Below, piece by piece: positions 33,701-46,514 of a stretch of 64,000 nt of DNA. The DNA lies in contig JAMXBD010000714.1 in assembly GCA_024138025.1 (NCBI GenBank), forward strand, positions 372,001 to 436,000. Direction: 5' to 3'. The notes beneath the pieces were generated by a model. The model saw only the letters and a program-made list of their open reading frames with translations. It made no database searches and was not told the DNA's origin. How positions within the stretch are numbered: the stretch's first letter is position 1; each line of letters begins with the position of its first letter. This DNA comes from Combretum micranthum (taxonomy: Eukaryota > Streptophyta > Magnoliopsida > Myrtales > Combretaceae). The position numbers and the translations under genes were made by a program.

Positions 33701-35510
33701 AAGAAAATATTATAATACAAGATAATAAAAGTGGAGAAGAGAGTGATTTCATTTTTGGCATCATCATCCTAAGCTTTTAAGCTTATGGAAGGTCATTTGA
33801 TGCATGAAACCTTCATTACTTTACCTATATCACCTATGGAGCTTTGGAAGAAGATTGCTTAGAAATCTTTAAGAAATATGTGTGGAAGCCATGGAAGAAG
33901 AGGGGGCAGCTTGTTTTTCCATAGAGAGGAAATGAAGAAGAAAGAGAGGAAAAATGAGAGAGAAAAGTTAAAGAATGAAAGAGGGAAAGTAAGTAAATGA
34001 AGGAGTGAGAGAAAATGAGTGTTTTAATTGTAATAAATGAGAGAAAAAAATAAAACATGGGCAGCCAAGAAGGACATGTTGCACGTGAATGTTGAGAGAG
34101 GAGAGAGAGAGTTTGTTGAATTTGACTCAAAATTAATTGTATAATTAATGTGTAATGTAACTTTTTGAAAAAGGATTGAAAATAATTAATTTTAGTCAAA
34201 ATGGAGTGGATAAAAGACAATGGCAGCCATAAATAGGGTCAAAAATCTGCCATCAATTGTGGGATAATGTGTAGAAAGATTGAAGTGAAAAGAAGTGATA
34301 TGTGTAAGGTGTACTTGAAGGTATGGGTTGTAAAGTACTTTATTAATAAAATAAAATAAAATTGAAAACTTATTCTAAATAATTGTAGCAGATTTTTCAT
34401 AATTAAAATTAAATAATTATTTGAATTATTTTAGTATTTTAACAAATATGTTACCTTTACGGTCAAAATACGCGAATATGGGCTATAAATAATATTTTTA
34501 TAACCGAAAAATTCTAAAAAAATATTTTATGAGAATAAAAATATTTTAAAATTTTTCAATTATTAAATTAATTTATTTTATTTTTAGTATCGGTCTTAAA
34601 CAGAATCTGATCTGGTAAAGACCCGAAACGAATAATTTTTAGAAAAACAAAATTTTCTATAACATATAAAATATTTATCTAAAAATACAAGGCTTTATAA
34701 GAATAATAAAATTTTTAATGAAATAAAAAAGAATAGTACAAAAGACTATTCAATTACCGGTAATAATGGAAATACGATAAAAAGGTTATAACTGTAACTT
34801 TTATAACCGAAAAATTTCATAACTGATATATTTAGAAATCTTATGAAATTACGAGTCTAACGGTACTATTGGTATTTTTTGATATCTCGAGCCCCGGGAC
34901 ACGCTTTTCGAAGTCTGTATCCGAACGGGTTCGAAATAGGTCAAAAATTTACCAATCTGATATTTTTAAACAAACTATATTACTATGAGCTATTCTATAT
35001 ATTTAAACTACATCTCGGCCTCTAGGGTTAGGGGCACTAGATTGCCGGACTTACACTATTGTATTCCGGTTAGGGTTTCCGGGTGATTTTCCGGTTTAGA
35101 CCTTTGCCAATTTGGAAACTGATATTTATGTTATACAACATATTTAATTTGAGAAATTTATTTTAAATTTTATTTTTGTAAGTATTTAATATCTTTTAAT
35201 TTCGGAATTTTGAATTGGTTTATTTTCGAAAGTTAATCGTTATTTACTTTTTAATAATTTGTTTTTGGGCTTTATATTACCCTTTTTATAAGTCGGAGTT
35301 AAATATGGAATTTTTCGTACGTAGTGGTTTTGAATTTGAAGACCACTGAGTTCTTATTTTATTTTTAAAGATTTTCATTTTCTCAGATTAAGAATTTTTG
35401 ATTCGTTCGGTTTAGGACTTGTCGAAATTCGGTTTTAATTTGGAGTGATTTTTAGGTTTATTTTCGAAGTTCATCTTGAAATTATTTACTGAAATTTTCC
35501 GGGGCTTGCA
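30703..35510 (-). mobile_element. Solo LTR D of the TGTCACGCCCC family, longest copy
   Basis: Plus-strand ends are TGTCACGCCCCGATGGG and CCGGGGCTTGCA, flanked by AGTTC at 30698-30702 and 35511-35515. At 4808 bp it is over 1 kb longer than copies A, B, E and F. The extra length lies in repeated 'CCGAATTT...' blocks (32450-33420) and in two versions of an 'ATAACCGAAAAATT' block (about 34500 and 34800). The 29-bp dyad is at 31948-31976. The open frames at 31595-31882, 32494-32697 and 33834-34220 have no recognisable domain. Confidence 0.9.
31948..31976. promoter_or_regulatory. 29-bp imperfect palindrome in LTR D
   Basis: TTAAAACGGCCATAAC, then TTGGTCATTTTAA; the arms pair over about 12 bases with a few mismatches. 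Confidence 0.5.
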
Positions 35511-36048
35511 AGTTCAGCCCTCTTCATTCTTGCCACTGCTGTCTTGTTGCCCTATTTTACATTATTTCATATTTTAATTGTTTTAATCCCATTTTGGGTT
35601 TAAATTAGCATTGATTACATGTTTATTGTGTGTTTTTTTATTTAGTTAATTAACTAGGTTTAGGTTACTAATTTATGACATCAATTATTCATCAAATCAT
35701 CATCATCTTCTATGACTTTCATTAATTCTAGCCATGCTATCAAACTCTAATCAACCATAACCTATCCTCTATTGATCTATGTATTAAAGGGTTAATAACA
35801 AAAAAAATTACTCGTGTTTTGATAATTTTGCAATTAACTAACCTGAGTTATTATTATTATCATTATTATTTTACAAATACCTAACCCGTGATATACTCCA
35901 TTTTGTCCTATCCAAAAAAATTGTTACGCCATCATATCATAGTCACATGACTGTAAAAGATAAAGATAGTTGCTCTAAACACTGAAAACCCGATAGTAGG
36001 AAGTTTTAGTAAGAGCACTCCATTCTATTAACATGTTCCCTATGAATT
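35511..36048. other. Older flanking sequence between LTR D and the Tekay-type element
   Basis: Unassigned. It ends in GAATT (36044-36048), the target duplication of the element that follows. Confidence 0.5.
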
Positions 36049-38733
36049 TGTAAGGACCCGCTATCACCTCTAAAATTAAAACAGGCGATAACAGTTCCCT
36101 AACCACATATAACCTGTAAGATTATATGTAAGGTTGTCTAAAAGAATTGTTTGAGCAATTGTTTATCTAATTCCACTTAGATAATATAATAGAAACCATA
36201 CTTTTTTTTCTAAACTCTTAACAAAGTACACTACCTCATTATCAACATATTTTGCAAAAGAAGCGAACTTAAGTCATACATAGCTAAGTACATATATATA
36301 TATAACATATTTTACATCCACGGGCTTTTACAAGCCTTAACAAAATTACACACATAAAATTCAACTAAAACCTTAAATACAACCACAAGACTAACATAAC
36401 TATTGTATTACAAAAATTGGATTCCACCAAGTCTAAGGTCATCTCTAGTCCTCCATATCATCAAGAAAATCCTCGAAATTGGTTCCATACCCAATACTCG
36501 TGAAAAACTTGTCGGATTCATCACCTGAAATGGTTAAAATATGAGCCAAAATGCAAAGTAATTCACACATACTTAATCTAAATGTAAAATGCAACAACCA
36601 TTAATTTATTACTCAATCTTTAGTTAGTCTTTCATCATGGGAGTGCTCAAACTCCGGGCAACAAGGATCTAGTGTTACGTCCATCTCCCTAAGTGGTCCC
36701 TACTGTTCATACAGACTAGGTAGCCCCACCTCCGGCGTAAGCCATAATACTAGAGGATCCTGAGTAACGCATCACAACGTTTAGGGGGTTGATATGAGTA
36801 GCTCGGATACTCATATCTCCTAAATAATTTTATCTAATAACGAGAAAGTACCCTACCCCCAATCTGAGCAAGGTGCCGCTCTCCGAACTAGATTCAACGG
36901 CAAACAAGGACAATCAACACTCATCAATTAATAAAATTTTCTTAATTTAGAGTAACTTGATTTGATGCCTATCCTAGCAAAGAAACAAGCAAGTTACTGC
37001 GTACCTGAGATAACTCGGGAACTAATGGGGTTGGCCGAGCGAGGATCTATCACTGTTTAAAATAATATTAAATTTCCCACTTAGTTTAAGCACTAATTAA
37101 ACTAGTTGAAAAATAATTAAATCAAAGAAATTCAATAAAAATACAACAAAATAGAGCATATAAACATCTTACTATATCATAGAATACTTAACAAATATTT
37201 AATTGATCATATACCAAGCTTTGAAAAATTTTGAAGAAAGTTTTTGAAATGAAAAGTGCAGGGGATACGCCACCTTCAATGCCGGAGACTTTGAACCGGT
37301 GCGTAATATACTAAAGTTCAACACTTGCCAACACTGGCAACGTTCAAGGATACACCAGCAGCCTTCAGTTTACGTGCGGCGACTTTGAGCTGGTGTAGAA
37401 TACAACTCCAAATTCCTAAAAAATTTCCAAGAGTTACATGGCGTTGGTCCATGCCCGTGAATACTGCCAATACTGGCAGCGTATCCGTGTACGCCAACAG
37501 CTTTGGATCCTACGCTGACAGCCTTCAGCCCGACGTTAAAAATTGTAATTCTGTTCTCGTTCCACACCGCCTCTAAGCCAGTAGCTTTGGAACCCCAGTA
37601 GCCGGCGTACGATTTGAAAAATAAACACTGGTAAACTTTTCTAGCAAAAGTCGATAGCGTTTCAAACGACTTTAAAAAAATCGATTCTGTTTACTTCCAA
37701 CACCGCCTCTATGCTGGCAGCGTTGAAGTGTCAGATGCCGGCATACGCTTAAAATTAAACCTATAAGAAAATGTTTTGTTTCTCCTGTTTTATTACAAAA
37801 CTTATTCACTTCAAAATTCTCCAAACTTAATCTAAACTTTCCAAAGCTTGTTATATGTTGTAAACACTATCCAAACAACATAAATTCTATTTCTAGTCAT
37901 CAAAACACCAATCACACTTCAATTCCACACTTCAACTACTCAATCCTTCAATCGTCCCAATACACTCATCCTCACATGTCAACATTCATATAAGACATAT
38001 ACCACAACTCCTCTAGCTATGTAATCCTATTTAAACTACCATCAATGCACAAAAATCATTCTAACACCAATTAATACATAAATATCATTCTAAGCTAAGC
38101 TTTACAACCAAATATAAGAAAGAACATAAAATAAAGAGATTAGGCTTGCATTTAACTTACATGATTAAGCCTTAGCTTGGAGTAATGTTTGAATCCAAAA
38201 GCTTGTAATTGATTTTGGCTTAGGGCTTAGGGCTTAGGGTTTTGAGATGGAAGGAAGAAAGGAAGAAAAGAAAAGAAAAGAAAAATTCGTATGAAGTGAT
38301 TAGGGCTGCCAAAAGGGTCCAAAATTAGTCCAAAATGAAGTCAATACTAATCCAAAGTTTGACTTTAGGGATATATTTGACCTAAGGTTAATTTAGTTAA
38401 ATTTGAAATGCATTTGAGTTTGATTTAAGCTTAAAAAGTAGACTTTAACTTTGTGAAAATTCTACCATTATTCTTAAATAATTCACAAGTTATTTTATTA
38501 AATTCTAAACATAACACATACATATTAATTTACAAAAGACACTTATTCATTACTATGCACACATTAATACATATAATACAATAATATTAATTTCATTATA
38601 CTACATACATACAAAATAACACATATGTAACACATATACTAATTATATTATACATGCACATACATGTATATATATATATGTCTCATTTCAATAACACATT
38701 AGAATATAAATTAGGAAATTCATAGCTATTTCA
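36049..38733 (-). repeat. 3' LTR of the Tekay-type element
   Basis: On plus it runs from TGTAAGGACCCG to CATAGCTATTTCA. It contains a GC-rich dyad cluster (37260-37750, motifs like GCCGGC and GGCAGC), a GGCTTAG triplet (about 38218-38240) and a TACATA-rich tail. Compared with the 5' LTR it lacks a duplicated GATGGCTTTGAACCGATGC unit. Confidence 0.9.
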
Positions 38734-38747
38734 TTCTGTCCTCCTTC
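38734..38747 (-). promoter_or_regulatory. Polypurine tract
   Basis: The minus strand reads GAAGGAGGACAGAA immediately before the 3' LTR. Confidence 0.75.
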
Positions 38748-38785
38748 AAAAACTTTCGTCCTCGAAATTTAGCTTACCTTAAACA

Positions 38786-40120
38786 CTATTCAAATAACTC
38801 AGGGTACTTTTGCCTCATTTCATCCTTGGGCTCTTACGTTGCCTCTCTTTCGGTTTGTCCGGTCCACAAGACCTTCACAAAAGGAATTATTTTTCTCCTT
38901 AACACTTTATCAATCCTATCCAAGACTTTGATCGGCTTCTCAACTATGCTTAAATTCGGTTGAATCTTTGGTTGATGTGTAGAAATGATGGCTTCGGGAT
39001 CTGATACACATTTTCGGAGCTGTGACACATGGAATACATCATGCACTTCCGACAAATTTGGTGGTAGAGCCAATCGATAAGCTAATGGTCCAATTCTCTC
39101 TAAAATCTCATATGGACCAATGTATCTTGGATTCAACTTGCCTTTTACCCCAAATCTAATTACTCTTTTTGTTGGAGAGATTTTAAGAATCACATGGTCA
39201 CCAACTCTAAACTCCAATGGTCTCCTCCTTGTGTCAGCATAGCTTTTATACCGATCTTGAGCTATTTTCATTCGTTGTTTTATCACTTGAATTTTATCTA
39301 CTGATTGTTGTATCAATTCAGTACCCAAAATAGCTCTTTCACCAACTTCATTCCAATATAATGGAGATCTGCACTTCCTACCATAAAGAGCTTCATAGGG
39401 CACCAGTTGAATCGTTACTTGGAAGCTATTGTTGTAGGCAAATTCAACAAGTGGCAAATAAGTGTCCCACCTATTACCAAAATCTAAGACACATGCTCTA
39501 AGCATATCTTCCACTATCTGAATTGTTCGCTCTGATTGCCCATTTGTCCGTGGATGAAATGCAGTGCTAAACTGAATTTGAGTGCCTAAAGCAGTATGTA
39601 AACTTTTCCAGAACCGACTGACGAAGCGAGAATCTCGATCAGAAGTAATCGTCTTCGGAATCCCGTGTAGTCTCACTATCTCTTTGATATAGATATGTGC
39701 CATCCTTTCTAAGGAATCTCCAACCCTCAAAGGTATGAAATGAGCCGATTTCGTTAATCTATCTACAATTACCCAAATAACTTCATATTTGGTAATAATC
39801 CTAGGTAGGGCCGATATGAAATCCATAGTGATATCATCCCATTTCCATTCAGGTATAGATAAAGGTTGAAGTTCTCCTCCGGGTCTTTGATGCTCGATTT
39901 TTATTTGTTGACAAGTCAAACACTTGGAAACATATTGAGCAATATCTTTCTTCAAACCTTCCCACCATAAATTTTTCTTCAAATCTCTATACATTTTGGT
40001 GGTTCCCGGGTAGATTGAATATGAAGATGAATGAGCTTCCTTCATGATTTCTTCTCTCAACTCATAAGGCACAAAGAGTCGATTTCCATATCTAACAGCT
40101 TCATCCTCATCAATCCTCAA
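38786..40120 (-). pseudogene. Integrase with C-terminal chromodomain (pol C-terminus)
   Basis: Integrase inserts the element DNA; a chromodomain can steer it to marked chromatin. In the segment open from 40120 to 38834, the zinc finger keeps His30 and CLTC (Cys67, Cys70), but the second His position is Tyr37. The catalytic triad is present: Asp100 (TMDF), Asp161 (TSDRD) and Glu197 (QSERT), with 35 residues between the last two. A GPYEIL motif and HDVFHVSQL follow, then a chromodomain-like KPIKVLDRIDKVLRRKIIPFVKVLW. A TAA at 38831-38833 replaces the codon after EAT; the frame then runs to a natural stop at 38786-38788. It shares one frame with RNase H upstream, separated by TAA (40244-40246) and TGA (40157-40159). 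Confidence 0.9.
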
Positions 40121-40246
40121 CTCTTTTCTCTTCCCTTTACCAATGGCAATCTTTATTCATTTAGCTTCATCGTCTTCCTTTTGGACTTGTTTAATCTTTT
40201 CTAAAATTATCGGTTGCAAGGATAATTGAGCCAATATCACATCAAC

Positions 40247-41212
40247 TTACTCTAATGTAACTTCAAGTTCTAACTTCATGAAGTCTATCTGAATCTCTCT
40301 TTGATTAGAAATCAAAGTCGCATCATTCATTTGCGTCTTCCTACTGAGTGTATCTGCTACTACATTAGCTTTGCTAGGATGATAAAGTATTTCCACATCA
40401 TAGTGTTTAATCAACTCAAACGATCTTCTTTGCCTCATATTAAGCTCTTTCTGTGTGAATATGTATTTTAAAATTTTGTGATCTGTGTAAATCTTGCACT
40501 TCTCTCCAAACAAATAGTGTCTCCAAAGTTTCAATACGAGAATTACTACTGCTAATTCAAGATCATGCACTGGATAATTCTTCTCATGGGGTTTTAGTTG
40601 CCTCGATGCATAAGCTATAACTTTTTCATCTTGCATGAGAACACAACCAAGTTCTTGGATAGACGCATCACTAAAAACCTCGAATTCCTTTCCACTAACA
40701 AGCAGTGCCAGAATAGGAGCTGATATCAATCTTTCTTTCAACTCTTCAAAACTCCTCTCACACTTGTCATCCCACACATACTTAATATTCTTTCTTGTTA
40801 ATCTTGTTAATGGGGATGCAATTTTCGAAAATCCCTCTACAAACCTTCGATAGTACCTAGTCAATCTAAGAAAACTTCTAATCTCACTCACATTAGTAGG
40901 TCTTGTCCATCCTAAAATAGCTTCAATCTTTATTGGATCAACTGAAATATCTTCCTTTGAAATAATGTGCCCAAGAAAGGATATTTCTTCCAACCAAAAC
41001 TGACACTTGTTAAATTTCGCATAGAATTTCTTCCCCCGGAGTCTTTGTAACACAAGTCTTAAATGCTCTTGATGCTCCTCCTTACTTCGGGAATAAATCA
41101 GAATATCATCAATGAATACTATGACAAATGAATCCAGATAATCGTTGAAGACTCTATTCATCAAATCCATGAATGCGGTTGGAGCATTAGTTAACCCGAA
41201 AGGCATCACCAA
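40247..41212 (-). pseudogene. Reverse transcriptase C-terminal part and RNase H
   Basis: MPFGLTNAP is followed by the polymerase active site FIDD (residues 33-36 of the open segment, near 41116), then FLGHIIS. RNase H follows with FSDAS, the conserved Glu in the LELAVV helix, YTDHK and [10 protein letters not shown], so its four acidic residues all appear present. The segment is in the same frame as the RT segment before it, cut only by one TAG at 41249-41251. Together they copy RNA to DNA and remove the template. Confidence 0.92.
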
Positions 41213-41251
41213 AAACTCGAAGTGCCCATACCGAGTTTTAAAAGCCGTCTT

Positions 41252-42240
41252 CTAAATATCTTGAGATTTGATATTAAGTTGATAATATCCTAATCTCAAG
41301 TCAATCTTTGAAAACACTATGGATCCCTTTAACTGATCGAATAGATCATCGATCCTAGGTAAAGGGTTTTTGTTCTTAATAGTAACCCGGTTCAATTCCC
41401 TATAGTCAATGCACATGCGCAAACTCTCATCTTTCTTCCTTACAAATAATATAGGAGCACCCCATGGTGATATACTTGGTCTAATGAAACCCAAATCTTG
41501 CAATTCCTGTAACTGCAGCTTTAACTCTTTCAACTCTATAGGAGCCATTCTATACGGAGCTTTAGAGATAGGTACTGTTCCAAGTAATACTTCAATTCCA
41601 AATTCTATCTCCCTATCTGGTGGTAGTCCAGGTAACTTCTCTGGAAATACATCCATAAACTCATTTACAATTGGTACCATTTTGATATCCACTTCTTCAA
41701 TATTCATAGCCGCCATAACTGGTTTTTCCCATAACTCCATAGAGTTCATACTTTTAGGTCTCTGCCTTTCCAACCTATATGTAAATCTCCCCTTATCTGA
41801 ATCAAAACTTAACTCCGCCTTACTACAATCAATCGTGACCTTATAATGATTTAACCAATTCATTCCCAAAATCACATCAAAATCAGATAAAGGTAATACT
41901 ATCATATCAATAGGCATGTTCACATTTGAAATCACAACACTTATATTTTTACACACATAGGGATGCCTATTTTCAATCACTAACGGAGTAGTCACACACA
42001 TAATCCTATTAATCAACATTTCATAAACAAGCTCACAATTATTCATAAAATTTTCAGAAATACAAGCATGAGTTGCTCCAGTATCAATCAACACATATGC
42101 ATCCCTACTAGCAACACTCAGTATACCTACCAAAGTGTCTACTGAGGGTGTATCTTCAATTTGTTGTAAGGTGAAAACCCTTACATTTGTCTTTCCCTTC
42201 TCTATATCAACTCCACTCTTAATATCAGGTCGATTTTGCA
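41252..42240 (-). pseudogene. Aspartic protease and reverse transcriptase N-terminal part
   Basis: The protease active site is LIDTGATH, near 42085, followed by the flap-region LGMNWL motif. RT begins with [12 protein letters not shown], then [45 protein letters not shown] and [13 protein letters not shown], all in the expected order. The open segment seems to start at TTG (42133), but the frame is open further upstream, so no true start codon is implied; the protease would be made as part of a polyprotein. Confidence 0.92.
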
Positions 42241-43466
42241 GTTAGCAATATGATAACCTCTTTGCTTTCAATATACACAGAAGACCGGTGGTAGTTTCAG
42301 ATTCTTGTACTCTTTAGACTTATGTCCAACTTGACCACATGAAAAACATGCATTGCGAGTCCACTTATAATCGGACAATTCATGAGGACCATAACATCTA
42401 AAGCATTTCTGTTCAAATGCAAGTGTAGAAGCTTTATAAGTCGGCTTTTGATTTCCTTATTGTCCCATGAAAGGCTTCTTTCCTTTATTAATACCCTGAT
42501 AATTATCATAGGATGAAGTGGAAGCTCTCTTTCCCATAAATGCAGCTCTCTTTGCTCTTCTAATTCTACTATCATTATGAATTTGCTCCATTAGCAAAGC
42601 TTTGGCCACAGTATCTGATAGGGTATGCAACTCAAATTTCTTCACTTCACTTTGAATTTCTTCATTCAATCAATTCTGAAATTTCTGAACTTTCATGCTC
42701 TCATCAAGGTAATCACCCTCAGCAAAGCGCAACAGTCTACAAAATTCACCATAGTATTCATCTATAGTCTTGCTCCCTTGTCTCAAGTTCAACCAATCAG
42801 CTATCATCCTTTCTCTCACTGAATTTGGAAAATATTTGGTGAAAAATATATCCTTGAATGCATTCCATGATATGGGTTGTTATAGATTTTCACTAGTTAA
42901 TCTCCACCAATTGTAAGCTTCTTTCTTCATCATATAAACTGCTAAATCAACTTTATTATCTTCTGGTTTCTACTAGCTGCGAATGTTTTCTCAAGCTCCT
43001 CTATCTAACCTTCAGCTACTGTAGGATCAGTACTGGTGCCATCAAACTCTAGGACCATCTTGCTAAAATCATGTAACTTGATTTGGTTGGATTGATCATT
43101 TACAGGAGCAGCCTCATTTGGTCTAATTCCCTGCTGGTTACTTTGCTGCATGAAATGCTGTGTTTGCTGATACATCATCATCTGATACTGCTGCATCATT
43201 GCCATCATGTCCCTCATCATACTATACATGGAATTTGGATCACCAGTGAGTATTTGTGGCATAGGAGAAATGGGTGCCATAGGTGGAGGTGGAGGAATCT
43301 GAGTCGGCGGAGGAACTTGTGAAGCTGAAGCCGATGCAGGCGATGGAGTAGTCTCACTACTCGGTGTAGAAGATGAAGTAGGAGCAAATGTAGACAATGA
43401 TTGTGGCGGTGGTAGCATACTTTCTCTATCAGAATGTTGCCTTGTAAACCTCCTTAACCTACCCAT
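42240..43466 (-). pseudogene. Gag (capsid/nucleocapsid), Tekay-type, broken
   Basis: The likely start is the ATG at 43466 (MGRLRRFTRQHSD); the open frame extends 13 codons further but that part looks like leader sequence. Residues after it are Pro/Ser-rich, then Met/Gln-rich (MYSMMRDMMAMMQQYQMMMY). The capsid core (NAFKDIFFTKYFP, ADWLNLRQG, IDEYYGEFCRLLRFAEGDYLDE) lies at about 42690-42870. The nucleocapsid has CFRCYGPHE and CFSCGQVGHKSKEY, where the last Cys is Tyr. Several stops (for example TAG at about 43002 and TAA near 42460) and frame breaks separate the pieces. Confidence 0.85.
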
Positions 43467-43767
43467 CTTTACAATTGCATACATATATTCAACACACACA
43501 CACACATGTATATCAATCTCTACTCATATGCAAAACTTATCAAATTAACATTCACAATCATATATAAATTAACGAACAATTCAACAAGTCATCAAACAAG
43601 CAATAAACAATTAGTAAACAAGAAAACAAATAACAAGTATATGAATCAAGCAAGAAGGCAATTATACACCACTATTCGGATAAACTTAACTCTTTTCTAT
43701 ACTACCTAATTGTGTCTAGGTCAAGTCTTAAACGACTATTACAATTAGACAAACAATTAATCAAACT

Positions 43768-43781
43768 CCGCTCTGATACCA
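43768..43781 (-). promoter_or_regulatory. Primer-binding site (initiator tRNA-Met type)
   Basis: The minus strand reads TGGTATCAGAGCGG two bases inside the 5' LTR, complementary to the 3' end of plant initiator tRNA-Met. Confidence 0.85.
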
Positions 43782-43783
43782 AC

Positions 43784-46514
43784 TGTAAGGACCTACTATT
43801 ACCCCTAAAATTAAAACATGCGATAACAGTTCTCCAACCACATATAACCTGTAAGATTATATGTAAGGTTGTCTAAAAGAATTGTTTGAGGAATTGTTTA
43901 TCTAATTCCACTTAGATAATATAATAGAAACCATAATTTTTTTTCTTAACTTTTAACAAAATACACTACTTCATTATCAACATATTTTGCAAAAGAAGCG
44001 AACTTAAGTCATACATAGCTAAGTACATATATATATACATATATTAAATCCAAAGGCTTTTACAAGCCTTAACAAAATTACACACATAAAATTCAACTAA
44101 AACTTTAAATACAACCACAAGACTAATATAACTATTCTATTACAAAAATTGGATTCCACCAAGTCTAAGGTCATCTCTAGTCCTCCATATCATCAACAAA
44201 ATCCTCAAAATCGGTTCCATACCCCCATGCTCGTGTAAAACTCGTCGGATTCATCACCTGAAATGGTTAAAATATGAGCCAAAGGCCCAGTACACAAGTA
44301 ATGAATACAAATGCAAAGTGATTCACACATACTTAATCTAAATGTAAAATGCAACAACCATTAATTTATTACTCAATCTTTAGTTAGTCTTTCATCATGG
44401 GAGTGCTCAAACTCCGGGCAACAAGGATCTAGTGTTACGTCCATCTCCCTGAGTGGTCCCTACTGTTCATACAGACTAGGCAGCCCCACCTTCCGCGTAA
44501 CCCATAATACTAGGGGATCCTGAGTAACGCATCACGACTTCAGGGGGTTGATATGAGTAGCTCGGATACTCATATCTCCTAAATAATTTTATCAATAACG
44601 AGAAAGTACCCTCCCCAATCTGAGCAAGGTGCCGCTCTCCGAACCAGATTCAACGGCAAACAAGGACAATCAACACTCATCAATTAATAAAATTTTCTTA
44701 ATTTAGAGTAATTTGATTTGATGCCTACCCTAGCAAAGAAACAAGCAAGTTACTGCATACTGAGATAGCTCGGAACTAATGGGGGGGTGAGCGAGGATCT
44801 ATCACTGTTTAAAATAATATTAAATTTTCCACTTAGTTTAAGCACTAATTAACTAGTTGAAAATATAATTAATCAAAGAAATTCAAATAAATTAATACAA
44901 TGTCATAATAGAGCATTTAAACATCTTACTATATCATAGAACACTTAACAAATATTTACTTGATCATATACTAAGCTTTGGAAAATTTTGAAGAAAGTTT
45001 TTGAAAATGAAAAGTGCAGGGGATGCGCCGTCTTCAACGCCGGTGGCTTTGAACCGATGCACCCCGATGGCTTTGAACCGATGCGTAATACACTAAAGTT
45101 CAACACTTGCCAACACTAGCAGCGTTTAAGGATACGTTGGCAGCCTTCAGTCTACGCCAACGGCTTTAAGCTGGTGTAGAATACAACTCCAAATTCCCAA
45201 AAAAATTTCGAGAGTTACACGGGATTGGTCCACCCCCGTGAATACCCCCATCACCGGCAGCTTATCCGTGTATGCCGATAGCTTTGGATCCTACGCCGGC
45301 AGCCTTCAACTCGGCGTTAAAAATTATAATTCTATTCTCATTTCACACCGCCTCTAAACTGGCAGCTTTGGAACCCCAGTAGCCGGCGTACGATTTGAAA
45401 AATGAACACTGGCAAACTTTTCTAGCAAAAGCCGGCAGCGTTTCAAGCGGCTTTAAAAAAATCTTTTCTGTTCACATCCAATAGCGCCTCTACGTTGGCT
45501 GCGTTGAAGTGCCAATGCTGGCGTACGCTCAAAATTAAACCTATACGAAAATGTTTTGTTTCCCCTGTTTTATTACAAAACTTATTCACTTCAAAATTCT
45601 CCAAACTTAATCTAAACTTTCCAAAGCTTGTTATATGTTGTAAACACTATCCAAACAACATAAATTCTATTTCTAATCATCAAAACACCAATCACACTTC
45701 AATTCCACACTTCAACTACTCAATCCTTCAATCTTCCCAATACACTCATCCTCACATGTCAACATTCATATAACACATACACCCCAACTTCTTTAGCTAT
45801 GTAATCCTATTTAAACTACCATCAATGCACAAAAATCATTCTAACACCAATTAGTGCATAAATTTCATTCTAACCTAAGCTTTACAACCAAATACAAGAA
45901 AGAACATAAAATAAAGAGATTAGGCTTGCATTTAACTTACATGATTAAGCCTTGGCTTGGAGTGATGTTTGAATCCAAAAGCTTGTAATTGATTTTAGCT
46001 TAGGGCTTGGGGTTTTGAGATGGAAGGAAGAAAGGAAGAAAAGAAAAGAAAAGAAAAATTCGTATGAAGTGATTAGGGCTGCCAAAAGGGTCCAAAATTA
46101 ATCCAAAATGAAGTCAATACTAATCCAAAGTTTGACTTTAGGGATATATTTGACCTAAGGTTAATTTGGTTAAATTTGAAATACATTTGAGTTTGATTTA
46201 AGCTTAAAAAGTAGACTTTAACTTTGTGAAAATTCTACCATTATTCTTAAACAATTCACAAGTCATTTTATTAAATTCTAAACATAACACATACATATTA
46301 ATTTACAAAAGACACTTATTCATTACACTATACACGCATTAATACATATAATACAATAATATTAATTTTATTATACTACACACATACAAAATAACACATA
46401 TTTAACACATATACTAATTATATTATCCATGCACATACATGTATATATATATATATATATATCTTATTTCAATAACATATTAGAATATAAATTAGGAAAT
46501 TCATAGCTATTTTA
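43784..46514 (-). repeat. 5' LTR of the Tekay-type element
   Basis: On plus it runs from TGTAAGGACCTAC to CATAGCTATTTTA, so its outer terminus is mutated from TG to TA in sense. It carries the same GC-rich dyad cluster (about 45030-45520) with a local duplication near 45040-45085, and an extended AT microsatellite near 46440-46462. Confidence 0.9.

Larger units (their letters stand above)
36049..46514 (-). mobile_element. Complete-ended Tekay/Del-type Ty3/gypsy retrotransposon
   Basis: Two direct LTRs (36049-38733 and 43784-46514) enclose gag and pol in minus orientation. GAATT at 36044-36048 and 46515-46519 is a perfect 5-bp target duplication. PBS and PPT lie at the expected places. Domain order is gag, protease, RT, RNase H, integrase, chromodomain, the chromovirus order; long LTRs and the C-terminal chromodomain point to the Tekay/Del group. 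The LTRs differ by many substitutions and indels (2685 against 2731 bp), so the insertion is not recent, and all coding parts contain stops. Confidence 0.93.

Noticed and set aside
38217..38241. GGCTTAG repeats resembling plant telomere sequence (TTTAGGG)
   Set aside because: Only three copies, not the canonical unit, and located inside an LTR; the other LTR has fewer copies. Chance or slippage is enough.
40635..41846. Plus-strand open frames at 40635-40853 and 41409-41846
   Set aside because: They are antisense shadows of the reverse transcriptase and RNase H reading frame.
36049..46514. Treating the Tekay-type element as potentially active
   Set aside because: Four stops in pol, several in gag, a mutated integrase zinc-finger residue and a mutated LTR terminus make autonomous activity very unlikely.
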